Positions 24,079 to 32,837 of a stretch of 64,000 bases of DNA are shown here, piece by piece. The notes beneath the pieces are model-generated. The model saw only the letters and a list, made by a program, of their open reading frames with translations. It was not told the origin of the DNA and ran no database searches. The DNA is from Bacillus gaemokensis (GTDB lineage Bacteria > Bacillota > Bacilli > Bacillales > Bacillaceae_G): positions 2,267 to 66,266 of the forward strand of contig NZ_LTAQ01000010.1 of NCBI RefSeq assembly GCF_001590835.1. The letters run 5' to 3'. The number at the start of each line of letters is the position of its first letter. The first letter of the stretch is position 1. The translations under genes were made by a program, and so were the position numbers.

Positions 24079-26175
24079 TTATTTACTCCCATAAAACTCC
24101 TTTGGTATGCCTTTAATTAAAGGTGATGCTTCTCCAGAATAAAAAATCCGTAAATCATGGAGAGATCTCGTGCAGCCAACGTATAATAGTTTCGCATCAT
24201 GCTTTGTATCCTTATAATGTACTTCATCAACATCTATAAGCAATACTGCATCGAATTCTAAACCTTTTGCTAAATAGACAGGTACAACTGAAATACCGCC
24301 TTCATATTTACTTTGATTCGCTTCAATAACATTAACAGTGATTCCTGTAGCTGTTAACTTCTCATAAATACTGCGGCACTCATCATCTGTTCTTCCTATT
24401 ATAGCAATCGTCTTCACATTTTCATTTTGCATATTTTGTAATGTCTTTACAATTGTGGCAAACTGATCGTCTGTAGAAATGACCTTTACTTTCTCACCAC
24501 TACGGAAAACAGGCGTTGCAAGGCCTACTGGAATTTCAGCATTTTTAATGACTTCATTTGCAAATTCAATGATTTCCTTTGTTGAACGATAACTTCTCGT
24601 GAGTTCATAATAACCAGTTTCTTGGAACACTTCTTTAAAATCATTCCAGTCTTCAATTCCTTGATAATCGTATATAGCCTGAGATAAATCACCTAAAATC
24701 GTAAAAGAGTTACCCATTGTAATTTCTTTTAATATATAGATTTGGAATGGTGAAAAGTCTTGCGCTTCATCAATAACAACATGATGAAATTTTTGTCCAA
24801 TTTCGATTCCTGTTATTTGATGATGAATATAAATAAGAGGTGGTAAGTCTTCTATATACACTTCTTTTTTACGGCAATTCTTTTCTGTTTCTTGAACAAG
24901 TTCTTCAGGCAATACGTCCAATATTTCCGTTTGCTTCATCATCGAACCGTACAGTGATAACGGACTCATTTTCGGCCAAAACTTCATATAGGCATTTAAT
25001 CTCTTTGTCGCTTCTTTTTTTAATTCTTTTTTCTCATTTGTTCCTTCAAACTTTTTAAGTTCAATCTCAATCCAGCGCTTTATCCGGCCAACCAATCGTT
25101 CTCTACGCTTCTTTAATGGATAATGCTTATATTCTACTTGCATCCATTTTTTGATTTCTTCTACTGTGATAACAGCTTTATCCCATGCCTCAAAATCTTT
25201 TGTTGGTACTAAATTCTTCTCAAATTGAATCATACTTTCTTCAATGAAAGATTTAAATTTCATCGTTCCTTTTAATTTACCGAGCATCACTTTGTTATCA
25301 TCACGATCGATTGAAAAAGCTTCTTTCAACTTTTCTTCTGTATGCTTTAATTTCATCGCATCATCTAATGTGCGCAGCGCCCACTCTTGAAATGTTGTTT
25401 GCTTAATATTACCTACACCAAGCTCAGGAAGTACACTCGAAATATAATCTAAAAACAAACTGTTTGGAGCAAATACAATCATTCTCTCTGCCTCTAGCTG
25501 CTGGCGATATTCATAAATTAAAAAAGCAAGGCGATGTAAAGCGATTGTTGTTTTTCCGCTTCCTGCAACCCCTTGAATCAATAGTGGCATATTTTTCTCT
25601 GCACGAATAATATCATTTTGCTCAGATTGTATCGTTGAGACAATATCTTTTAATTTGTTATCCTTATTTTCACCTAATCGATATAGAAGAAAATCATCTG
25701 CAAGTGATACATCCTCACTTCCTCTTACATATGTATCAACAACACGTTCTAGTTCCCTTTTGCGAATGGCAATGTTTCTTTTTAAATAAACATCCCCTTC
25801 TACTAACCCATCTGGCGAATGATAAAAAGCCGGCTCTTCACCACCAGTAAATGAATAAAACATACTAGCAACAGGTGCACGCCAGTCAATAACAATTGGC
25901 TTCATTGCTTCTTCATCTGAAATACCGACCTTACCAATATAAATTGGATTTAGTTCTGACTGTCCATCCTCCTGAAAATCTAATCGTCCAAAGTATGGTT
26001 CTTGCACACCAATACGTAGGTTTTGTCGACTCGACTCCCTCATACTTTCAAGGATTTGCTCTTTAAAATCATCCCCATAATAAACAGGGATTTTTTCCAG
26101 TTTATCTAGTTGGTCATCCATTGTAGATAAAGTATTTTTCATCCTTTGTAATTCTTCTTCAAATATAGTGCTCAT
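24079..26175 (-). CDS. helD: HelD-like superfamily 1 helicase
   Basis: This 698-aa protein has Walker A GVAGSGKTT, DEAQDF (motif II), GDLSQAIYDYQG (motif III), and the C-terminal motifs SYRSTKEI and LYVGCTRSLHDL. The long coiled N-terminal arm (EEELQRMKNTLSTMDDQLDK) and the insertion between motifs Ia and II match HelD, the factor that removes and recycles stalled RNA polymerase. It is somewhat shorter than B. subtilis HelD (about 770 aa). The ATG at 26173-26175 follows GGAGGG; an upstream in-frame start lacks a site. Confidence 0.85.
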   Translation of the reverse strand: MSTIFEEELQRMKNTLSTMDDQLDKLEKIPVYYGDDFKEQILESMRESSRQNLRIGVQEPYFGRLDFQEDGQSELNPIYIGKVGISDEEAMKPIVIDWRAPVASMFYSFTGGEEPAFYHSPDGLVEGDVYLKRNIAIRKRELERVVDTYVRGSEDVSLADDFLLYRLGENKDNKLKDIVSTIQSEQNDIIRAEKNMPLLIQGVAGSGKTTIALHRLAFLIYEYRQQLEAERMIVFAPNSLFLDYISSVLPELGVGNIKQTTFQEWALRTLDDAMKLKHTEEKLKEAFSIDRDDNKVMLGKLKGTMKFKSFIEESMIQFEKNLVPTKDFEAWDKAVITVEEIKKWMQVEYKHYPLKKRRERLVGRIKRWIEIELKKFEGTNEKKELKKEATKRLNAYMKFWPKMSPLSLYGSMMKQTEILDVLPEELVQETEKNCRKKEVYIEDLPPLIYIHHQITGIEIGQKFHHVVIDEAQDFSPFQIYILKEITMGNSFTILGDLSQAIYDYQGIEDWNDFKEVFQETGYYELTRSYRSTKEIIEFANEVIKNAEIPVGLATPVFRSGEKVKVISTDDQFATIVKTLQNMQNENVKTIAIIGRTDDECRSIYEKLTATGITVNVIEANQSKYEGGISVVPVYLAKGLEFDAVLLIDVDEVHYKDTKHDAKLLYVGCTRSLHDLRIFYSGEASPLIKGIPKEFYGSK

Positions 26176-26280
26176 AATGATGATTCCCTCCTGTCCGTTC
26201 GAAATTTTCAGTCGAGACACAATTGTATAAAAAATACATTTATAAAGTCAATAGTTTGAGTAAAAACTTTCTAAAATATA

Positions 26281-26312
26281 AAAAAGACAAGGAATTCTCC
26301 CTGCCTTTTTCT
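26281..26312 (-). terminator. Candidate terminator after the TPR gene
   Basis: AAAGACAAGGAA pairs imperfectly with TCCCTGCCTTTTT downstream of the TPR protein stop. Confidence 0.45.
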
Positions 26313-26369
26313 ATATTTCTCATTCGCTTAAGTACATAAATACTCGTTTAACCATAGAAAGATTCTATT

Positions 26370-27623
26370 CTATGTGGTTATTAAATAGCTCTTATGCTCT
26401 TCATCTAATAGATTTTCTTTTTCCCATGTTTCGAGATATTTTTTAAACACTTGTTGTAGATCATGATTTATTTCCTTTGCTATGTTAAACCCATTTATCC
26501 CTGCTGATATATTAGTAGAATCTAGTTTTAGTGTTTGAAGAAATTCATTAAGCGACTCTTCTTTCCTTCCCACCAGGTTGAGGCAATACCCTAACATGAA
26601 GTGTGTGAAAGTCACTCTTGGTAAGCCAATTTCTTTAGCTTTTTCAAACATTGAAAGTGCTTTTTCTGGCTTATTCATTTTCAAATAAAATTCAGCCATT
26701 TCATGATAAGATATACTCCAATTAGGATCCGTGGCTATTAAGTCATATCCAGCACGTTCTGCTTGATTATGGTTTTTCGATAAATAAAGATGTTCCTTCA
26801 GTTCTGATTCATAGCATGTTTTAATAGCATCTAATTTTCGGCATTCCTCTAAATCATTAGTGGCTTGAGCCAAATTAGCATAATATAGTGCTTTTTGCAT
26901 CTCTTCTCTTGTTTCATTTTCCTCTTTCTTTTCAGCTGGTATCATTGCAAATGCTCGATGAAAAGAAGAAACTGCAATATGTTCACTAAAGTTATTTCCT
27001 TCTTTAATTTTTCTACGTGAGCTTATCCCTTGGTCTATATACCATTGAAAGAGCTCATTTCCTATCCTTTTTTGTTTTAATTCCCATACTATTGCTTGAG
27101 TAGCTATTTTTAACCTTATGGTTTCTGGAAAGTTGTTTCCCTCTAACAACTCTTTCATTTTATTAAATTCTAGTTCATAAGACATTTCATCTAAGCGATT
27201 TTTCAAAAGAAATCTTAGATAATAATAACGAAGTTTTTCTTGAACTGAAAATTGCTCTGGATTAATTAGTTGGAGAATATGTGAAGTATATTCATAACGT
27301 GATATTGATAAAAGGTTATGGGCAAGGTTCAATTTTTCTAATGGAGATAATTCATTAATGACTGATAAACGATTTTGTATCCGTTGAATAGGGCCTTCTG
27401 AAACATAATCTAATTTCACTAATTTTTCTATAGGAATCTTTGTAACCTCAGATACTTCAAATAAAATGGATGGTTCTAGTATTTGCCCTAACGTGTATGA
27501 TGGATCATCAAGTGCATGAAACTTGAAAGAACGACAAACAGTCTTTGACCAAATATTAGAATTTTCATCAGTTTCCTTTAAATGTATAATTGCTGATAAA
27601 AATGCGTTCTCACCCATAAACAT
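26370..27623 (-). CDS. Tetratricopeptide-repeat protein of unknown function
   Basis: This 417-aa, almost wholly alpha-helical protein has clear TPR units near the C-terminus (SISYHEMAEFYLKMNKPEKA, then HFMLGYCLNLVGRKEESLNE). Weaker helical pairs run from about residue 110. No HTH, signal peptide or catalytic motif is visible, so it is not a standard RRNPP regulator, although a Rap-like fold is possible. The ATG at 27621-27623 is six bases after GGAGGT. Upstream on the same strand lies a 17-codon ORF with an excellent ribosome site, and an MFS transporter is divergent. A peptide-binding role is an inference only. Confidence 0.75.
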   Translation of the reverse strand: MFMGENAFLSAIIHLKETDENSNIWSKTVCRSFKFHALDDPSYTLGQILEPSILFEVSEVTKIPIEKLVKLDYVSEGPIQRIQNRLSVINELSPLEKLNLAHNLLSISRYEYTSHILQLINPEQFSVQEKLRYYYLRFLLKNRLDEMSYELEFNKMKELLEGNNFPETIRLKIATQAIVWELKQKRIGNELFQWYIDQGISSRRKIKEGNNFSEHIAVSSFHRAFAMIPAEKKEENETREEMQKALYYANLAQATNDLEECRKLDAIKTCYESELKEHLYLSKNHNQAERAGYDLIATDPNWSISYHEMAEFYLKMNKPEKALSMFEKAKEIGLPRVTFTHFMLGYCLNLVGRKEESLNEFLQTLKLDSTNISAGINGFNIAKEINHDLQQVFKKYLETWEKENLLDEEHKSYLITT

Positions 27624-27714
27624 TGCTACCTCCTTCAAATAAAACAATAAATTTTTCCGCTGTATATTATTAGGAATATGTATATATTATAATTTTAGTA
27701 AAATTATTTAGGGG

Positions 27715-27752
27715 GAAAATAGTGAACCCTTAAAATACGATTCACTATTTTC
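27715..27752 (-). promoter_or_regulatory. Hairpin between the 17-aa ORF and the TPR gene
   Basis: GAAAATAGTGAA and TTCACTATTTTC form a perfect 12-bp stem with a 14-base loop. It lacks a T tail on the minus strand, so it may be an attenuator, an RNA-processing site or a weak terminator rather than a full stop. Confidence 0.55.
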
Positions 27753-27761
27753 AAAGTGTTA

Positions 27762-27815
27762 TTAGTTAAATAGTCCAGATAACATGTTGATTTTTTTGCT
27801 TGAGAATTTCACCAT
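27762..27815 (-). CDS. 17-aa small peptide, candidate signalling or leader peptide
   Basis: The frame encodes MVKFSSKKINMLSGLFN and a TAA stop. Its start is seven bases after GAGGAGGTG, one of the best ribosome sites in the window. A promoter with TTGAAT and TATAAC 18 bases apart lies just upstream on the minus strand. The peptide is cationic in the first half and hydrophobic at the end, with no signal peptide. It precedes the TPR gene by 139 bp and is separated from it by a hairpin. It could be a leaderless signalling peptide, a regulatory leader or a toxin-like peptide. It is unrecognised. Confidence 0.55.
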   Translation of the reverse strand: MVKFSSKKINMLSGLFN

Positions 27816-27905
27816 ATTTCTCACCTCCTCAAAACTTATAGTTATGTTATACTATAGAAAATATATAAAATTCAATATTTTCAGAAAATTTTAGGGGGAG
27901 ATATA

Positions 27906-29108
27906 TTGAGAAAAAAATTATGGACAAAAAGTTTTATCTTTCTTTCTCTTAGTAATTTTTTTACTTTTGTAAGTTTTTATATGCTACTTCCTACATTACC
28001 TGTATTTTTATTAGAAGTTTTAAAGGGAAAAGAAGAGCAAATTGGACTCATTATTGGCTTTTTCACATCAGCACAAATATTTTCTCGTCCTCTATCTGGT
28101 AAATGGCTAGATGAATTTGGGAGAAAAAAAGTTTTTTTAATTGGAAGACTTTTATTTTTTTTCTTGATGTTTTTTTATTTAAAAATTATGGGGTTCATAT
28201 TATTTCTTCTTCTTCGCTTTATACATGGCTTTAGTTTTGGGGTTGCATCTACTGCAGCAGGGACAATTATCGCAGATATCATACCAGAAGAAAGACGTGC
28301 GGAAGGAATCGGATATTACAGCGGATTTACTAGTTTAGCTTTAGTTATAGGACCTTCTATCGGATTATTAATAATGAATAACTACGACTATAACATACTA
28401 TTTACATCTTGTTTCATACTAGCTGGGATTAGTGTACTATTAGGTTATCTTGTAGACTTTAAAGATCCACCAAAGTCTAACAAAACACTTGATAACAAAA
28501 CATTTGTTGAAAAATATATTGAGCCTAAAGCAATCCCGATTTCTATCGTATCTATATTACTAGTAGCTGTTTATGGAGGTATAGTTTCCTTTATTTCTTT
28601 ATACGCTATGGAATTAGGTGTAGTATCGGCAGCAGGTTATTTTTTCTCTGTTTATTCAATCGCACTTTTAATTTCCAGACCAATAACAGGTAAAATATCT
28701 GATCGATTTGGTCCCAATTATGTTATTTATCCAGGCATGATTATTTGTATTATTGGAATCATTTTACTAAGTCAAGCATACTCAACCATATCATTTTTAA
28801 TATCTGCATTAATGATTGGGATAGGGTTAGGTTCTCTTCAACCTACTTTAAATGCTATGGTCATTCAATCAGTTTCTCCAGAAAGAAGAGGCGCAGCAAC
28901 TGCCACATATTTTATGTCTGTTGATATTGGGATTGCACTCGGAGCATTTATCCTAGGCTTTATTGCAAAATATATAGGATACAACGGAGCTTTTTTATCT
29001 TCAGCATTTTTTGTTGGCTTAAGCTTACTCTTTTATTATCTATATCAAATAAAGCAATCGAAAAAGCTAAGCAATTCTAATAGTGAAGTAACAAAAACAT
29101 CTTTATAA
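27906..29108 (+). CDS. MFS transporter divergent from the TPR gene
   Basis: This 400-aa major facilitator protein has 12 predicted helices, the loop 2-3 motif GKWLDEFGRKKVFL (about 63-76), and GKISDRFG in the second half. It belongs to the YwoG/TCR-like drug exporter group by overall look. The TTG start follows GGGGGAG by five bases. The short divergent region toward the 17-aa ORF could hold a shared operator. The substrate may be a drug or, by inference, the neighbouring peptide. A terminator follows. Confidence 0.85.
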   Translation: MRKKLWTKSFIFLSLSNFFTFVSFYMLLPTLPVFLLEVLKGKEEQIGLIIGFFTSAQIFSRPLSGKWLDEFGRKKVFLIGRLLFFFLMFFYLKIMGFILFLLLRFIHGFSFGVASTAAGTIIADIIPEERRAEGIGYYSGFTSLALVIGPSIGLLIMNNYDYNILFTSCFILAGISVLLGYLVDFKDPPKSNKTLDNKTFVEKYIEPKAIPISIVSILLVAVYGGIVSFISLYAMELGVVSAAGYFFSVYSIALLISRPITGKISDRFGPNYVIYPGMIICIIGIILLSQAYSTISFLISALMIGIGLGSLQPTLNAMVIQSVSPERRGAATATYFMSVDIGIALGAFILGFIAKYIGYNGAFLSSAFFVGLSLLFYYLYQIKQSKKLSNSNSEVTKTSL

Positions 29109-29109
29109 C

Positions 29110-29143
29110 AAAAAAACGTTCATTTCTTTTGAACGTTTTTTTG
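29110..29143 (+). terminator. Terminator after the MFS gene
   Basis: AAAAAACGTTCA and TGAACGTTTTTTT form a strong stem with a T tail, usable from both sides. Confidence 0.85.
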
Positions 29144-29155
29144 TTGAGAAAAATA

Positions 29156-29554
29156 TTATATTTTATGTTGATTAGATACTTTTAGATAATCCACCCAATC
29201 ACCCGAAAGTATAGACTTCTGTAACATAACATTACTATGGGCAATATATACATACGCTGTAATCGTTTTATCTCCTAAGTAAACTGGTCGAATTATCCTG
29301 TTATACAAATCTTCTTCCGCGTTCCCGGTATATTCCTCTAATTCGTCTAATTTTTCTAGAATCGCATCACTTACTTCGTACACTTCTCCATATACCTTAT
29401 TATCACTCGAAAGAATCATTGCTGGATAGCCTTCGTTTGTATCAAATAACTGCCCATAAGTCCATGCTTCTAGCGCAATACATATTCCCCCATATAAGTA
29501 ATGAGCATTTACTTGTTGTTTTCTTAATGTGCCATAAACAAAAACATAGTGCAT
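29156..29554 (-). CDS. Gamma-glutamylcyclotransferase-like (AIG2/BtrG fold) protein
   Basis: This 132-aa protein has the fold's signature VFVYGTLRKQQVNAHYL at the N-terminus and a conserved acidic segment VYEVSDAILEKLDELEEYTG. Family members release 5-oxoproline from gamma-glutamyl amines. The ATG at 29552-29554 lies eight bases after AAGGGG. It is 25 bp upstream of a convergent-free recQ gene on the same strand order (recQ lies upstream), so both may share a transcript. Confidence 0.8.
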   Translation of the reverse strand: MHYVFVYGTLRKQQVNAHYLYGGICIALEAWTYGQLFDTNEGYPAMILSSDNKVYGEVYEVSDAILEKLDELEEYTGNAEEDLYNRIIRPVYLGDKTITAYVYIAHSNVMLQKSILSGDWVDYLKVSNQHKI

Positions 29555-29578
29555 GTTCACTATCCCCTTAGTACTTCT

Positions 29579-31696
29579 CTATTTTCTAATTTGTAAATAA
29601 GCACGAATCATAAAGTAACTCACTTCATCTGGAAGTTGTTCTTTAATAGACTTTAATCCACCTTCTGCATTTTGTACTGCTGATTCAATAAGAGATTCAT
29701 ATTCAGCCGGAACAAAGCTTGGCCAATCCACTTCCATTCCTTCTTCATAACAACGAATCAAGTGATTTTCAACAGTTTGACGTGATAATCCTCGTTCTTT
29801 TGCAATCGTACTTAACTCAATACCTTGTTTATACATTTCATACGTTTCTAAGTGAGAATTTGCCGATGCTTTTCCTGATTTCTTACGCTCAGTAACAACT
29901 TCTGTTTTAATCGTATCAGCGTAATCTGGATTTTGTTCAACAAAATCAATCACTGCTTGTAAAAATTGAGAACCATACTTCGCAAGCTTATGTTCTCCAA
30001 TCCCTTTTACTTGTAGTAACTCGGTTTCACTTCGTGGCATTTTCGCACACATATCTTTTAATGTTTGATCAGAGAAGATAACAAATGGCGGTACCCCTTC
30101 CCCTTGTGCAATTTCTTTCCGTACGTCACGCAGCACCTCAAACAGTGGATGATCTTGAACAATTTGTCTTGTTTCTACTCTTTCTTTACGTAGTACATTT
30201 TCATTTCCAACTAATACTGCTTTCCCTTTTGTTGTTACTTTTAAAGTTGGATACGTTCCATGTTCCACCGCAATACATTCTTCTGAAATTAAAAACTCAA
30301 TAAATTCACTTACTTCTTTTACGCTACGATTTGATAAAAGACCGTAAGTTGGTAATGTATGGAAGTTGAATTCGATTACTTTTTTATTTTTTGATCCCGT
30401 CAACACTTGTGCGATCATTTGCTTTCCAAATCGTTGGTTTGTTCGAATCATACAAGATAATACCATTTGCGATTCTCTCGTAACATCGATGCTTTCACGT
30501 TCATCTGTACAATTCCCACAACGACCACAATCTTCTTGCGGTTCTTCCCCAAAGTACTCTAGAATAAACGATTGTAAACATTGTTCTGTATGGCAGTAAT
30601 CTGTCATATGTTGTAGTTTTTCAAGTTCATTTGAGAATCTAGATTCTCCAGTAGATTGATCAATTAAAAAGCGCTGTACTTGCACATCCTGCGAAGAATA
30701 TAACAAAATACACTCACTATCTAATCCGTCACGACCAGCACGTCCTGCTTCTTGATAATAGCTTTCCATATTTTTCGGAAGTTGAAAATGAATCACATAA
30801 CGAATATTTGATTTGTCAATACCCATACCAAATGCAGATGTCGCTACCATTACACTCACTTCATCACGTAAAAATCGTTCTTGCTGTTCATTGCGATCAT
30901 GATCACTCATGCCGGCATGATAGCGTGCAACTGAAACACCTGCTTTATATAAATCTTCATATAACTGATCGACAACTTTTCTTGTTGCTGCATAAATAAT
31001 TCCAGATTCTTTTTTATTTTGACGAATATAATCCGCTAAATATGCATTTCGATCCTGTCCTTTGATCACTGAAAATGATAAATTTTCCCGTTCAAAGGTC
31101 GTCATAATGGTATTCTTTTGATCGATTTCTAGCGTACGACAAATATCTTCACACACTTGCGGTGTTGCTGTTGCTGTTAATGCAAGCACAAGTGGTTTTT
31201 CTGGAAGATAATCTAAAATTCGATGTATATGTAAATAACTTGGACGGAAGTCATGTCCCCACTGCGAAATACAGTGTGCTTCATCAATTGCTATCATCGG
31301 TATCTTCATATCAATTAATTGATCCACAAATTCCATTGAATCAAGACGCTCTGGCGCTACATATAGCAGCTTATAATGACCTTGTTTCGCTAATTGAATT
31401 CGTTGATTTGCTTCTGTAATTGAAATAGAACTATTAATATATGTAGCTGAAATCCCGTTTTGTACTAATGTATCTACTTGATCCTTCATAAGTGAAATTA
31501 GAGGCGAGATAACTAATGTCGTCCCCTCAAATACTAATGCTGGAATTTGATAACAAATCGATTTACCACCGCCTGTTGGCATAATACAAACGGTATCTTT
31601 TCCATCCAGTACATTTTTTATTGTTTCATCTTGTCCTCTGCGGAATGACGAGTAACCAAAATAGGACGCTAAAAGTTCTTGTGCTTTTGTAAACAA
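29579..31696 (-). CDS. recQ: ATP-dependent DNA helicase RecQ
   Basis: This 705-aa 3'-5' helicase acts in recombination and fork repair. It shows MPTGGGKSICYQ (Walker A), DEAHCISQWGHDFRP (motif II plus aromatic loop), and QEAGRAGRDG (motif VI). A zinc-binding cysteine set (CLQSF...CGRCGNC) marks the RecQ-Ct domain. An HRDC domain near 520-600 (LRDVRKEIAQ...LLQVKGIGEHKLAKYG) is followed by a C-terminal helix-turn-helix extension. It starts at TTG eight bases after AGGTG. B. cereus has more than one RecQ; this is a full-length one. Confidence 0.95.
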   Translation of the reverse strand: MFTKAQELLASYFGYSSFRRGQDETIKNVLDGKDTVCIMPTGGGKSICYQIPALVFEGTTLVISPLISLMKDQVDTLVQNGISATYINSSISITEANQRIQLAKQGHYKLLYVAPERLDSMEFVDQLIDMKIPMIAIDEAHCISQWGHDFRPSYLHIHRILDYLPEKPLVLALTATATPQVCEDICRTLEIDQKNTIMTTFERENLSFSVIKGQDRNAYLADYIRQNKKESGIIYAATRKVVDQLYEDLYKAGVSVARYHAGMSDHDRNEQQERFLRDEVSVMVATSAFGMGIDKSNIRYVIHFQLPKNMESYYQEAGRAGRDGLDSECILLYSSQDVQVQRFLIDQSTGESRFSNELEKLQHMTDYCHTEQCLQSFILEYFGEEPQEDCGRCGNCTDERESIDVTRESQMVLSCMIRTNQRFGKQMIAQVLTGSKNKKVIEFNFHTLPTYGLLSNRSVKEVSEFIEFLISEECIAVEHGTYPTLKVTTKGKAVLVGNENVLRKERVETRQIVQDHPLFEVLRDVRKEIAQGEGVPPFVIFSDQTLKDMCAKMPRSETELLQVKGIGEHKLAKYGSQFLQAVIDFVEQNPDYADTIKTEVVTERKKSGKASANSHLETYEMYKQGIELSTIAKERGLSRQTVENHLIRCYEEGMEVDWPSFVPAEYESLIESAVQNAEGGLKSIKEQLPDEVSYFMIRAYLQIRK

Positions 31697-31795
31697 AAAA
31701 GATTCACCTGCTTTTCTTATTCTTTCATCTACTAGTATTATATCATTACTTGAACATCATTAAAGAGATGATTCCGATAGATAGGGTATCCACTT

Positions 31796-32710
31796 TCAAT
31801 TTTTTATAAATTCATTGTATCCCTCTCTCCATTCTTTCGCATGCTTACGAATAATCATTAAAAGCTCGTATAAAGCCGGAGAAATCCATTTATTTTTATG
31901 ATAGGCAAGTTGTGTTGCAAACCTTGTTTCATTTGAAATCACAGCGTGTAATTTCTTGTCTTCCTGCTCTTGCTCAATTGTAATGATTGGTAATAAAGAA
32001 ATTCCTAATCCGCACATTACACATTGTTTGATTGCCTCAATGCTCCAGAATTCAAATGTACTTTCATGCTGAATCCCTTGCTTTTGCAAGTAATGTTCAA
32101 AAAAAGATCGGTAACTGCACCCACGTTCTGTGTACAAAAAGGTTTCCTCTTGAGAAAATTGGACATCCCGCGAATCTGTTTGTGTGACAATGTAATCTTT
32201 CGGAAAAACAAATGCCATTTGCTCCATTACAAGTTGCTCGATATGTAAATCCTGTTCATGGCGCTCAGTATCTAACAGAAAAGCAATATCTATATTTCCG
32301 CTCTTCAAATCATTGCGTAATTCCCAACAAGTTGAAGCTTTTAATGTAATCTTCACTTTTGGATACTTCTTTTTATATTCATGCAGAATCGCGGGCAATC
32401 GATAAATTGTTAATGATTCTGGAGCGCCAATGACAATTTTTCCAGAAATCTCATTATCTACGCTCGGGAGTTGTTTTGCTTTTTCGGACAAATTGATCAT
32501 CTCATTCGCATAAGGCAATAAATGCTTTCCTACATCCGTTAAAACCATTCTTTTCCCTAACCGATTGAATAAAGGCTGTCCCATTTCTTGTTCAATTGCT
32601 TGAATATGCCCTGTCACAGTAGACTGAGCATAGCCTAAATAATCGGCTGCCCGTGTGTACCCTCCTAACTCAACAATTGTTTTGAAAGTTTTTAAATGCC
32701 GAATCTCCAC
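31796..32710 (-). CDS. LysR-family transcriptional regulator
   Basis: This 304-aa regulator has an N-terminal winged helix (FKTIVELGGYTRAADYLGYAQSTVTGHI, residues 9-36) and a periplasmic-binding-like effector domain. It is divergent from an APC-family permease with about 125 bp between, the usual arrangement for LysR control of its neighbour. The effector is unknown; an amino acid or amine is plausible because of the permease. Confidence 0.9.
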   Translation of the reverse strand: MEIRHLKTFKTIVELGGYTRAADYLGYAQSTVTGHIQAIEQEMGQPLFNRLGKRMVLTDVGKHLLPYANEMINLSEKAKQLPSVDNEISGKIVIGAPESLTIYRLPAILHEYKKKYPKVKITLKASTCWELRNDLKSGNIDIAFLLDTERHEQDLHIEQLVMEQMAFVFPKDYIVTQTDSRDVQFSQEETFLYTERGCSYRSFFEHYLQKQGIQHESTFEFWSIEAIKQCVMCGLGISLLPIITIEQEQEDKKLHAVISNETRFATQLAYHKNKWISPALYELLMIIRKHAKEWREGYNEFIKN

Positions 32711-32837
32711 TTCAACCTCTCCCTTCTAACATCGTGTTTTCCGATTATTAACTTCATATATATCTATTTTACTGATAAATAAACTCGATTTACAATAAAA
32801 GAAACAAAATTTTAAAACTTTTCAAAAGGAGATGTAT

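Noticed and set aside
25635-25850. Plus-strand ORF in the HelD-like gene
   Set aside because: Shadow of the helicase frame; no ribosome site.
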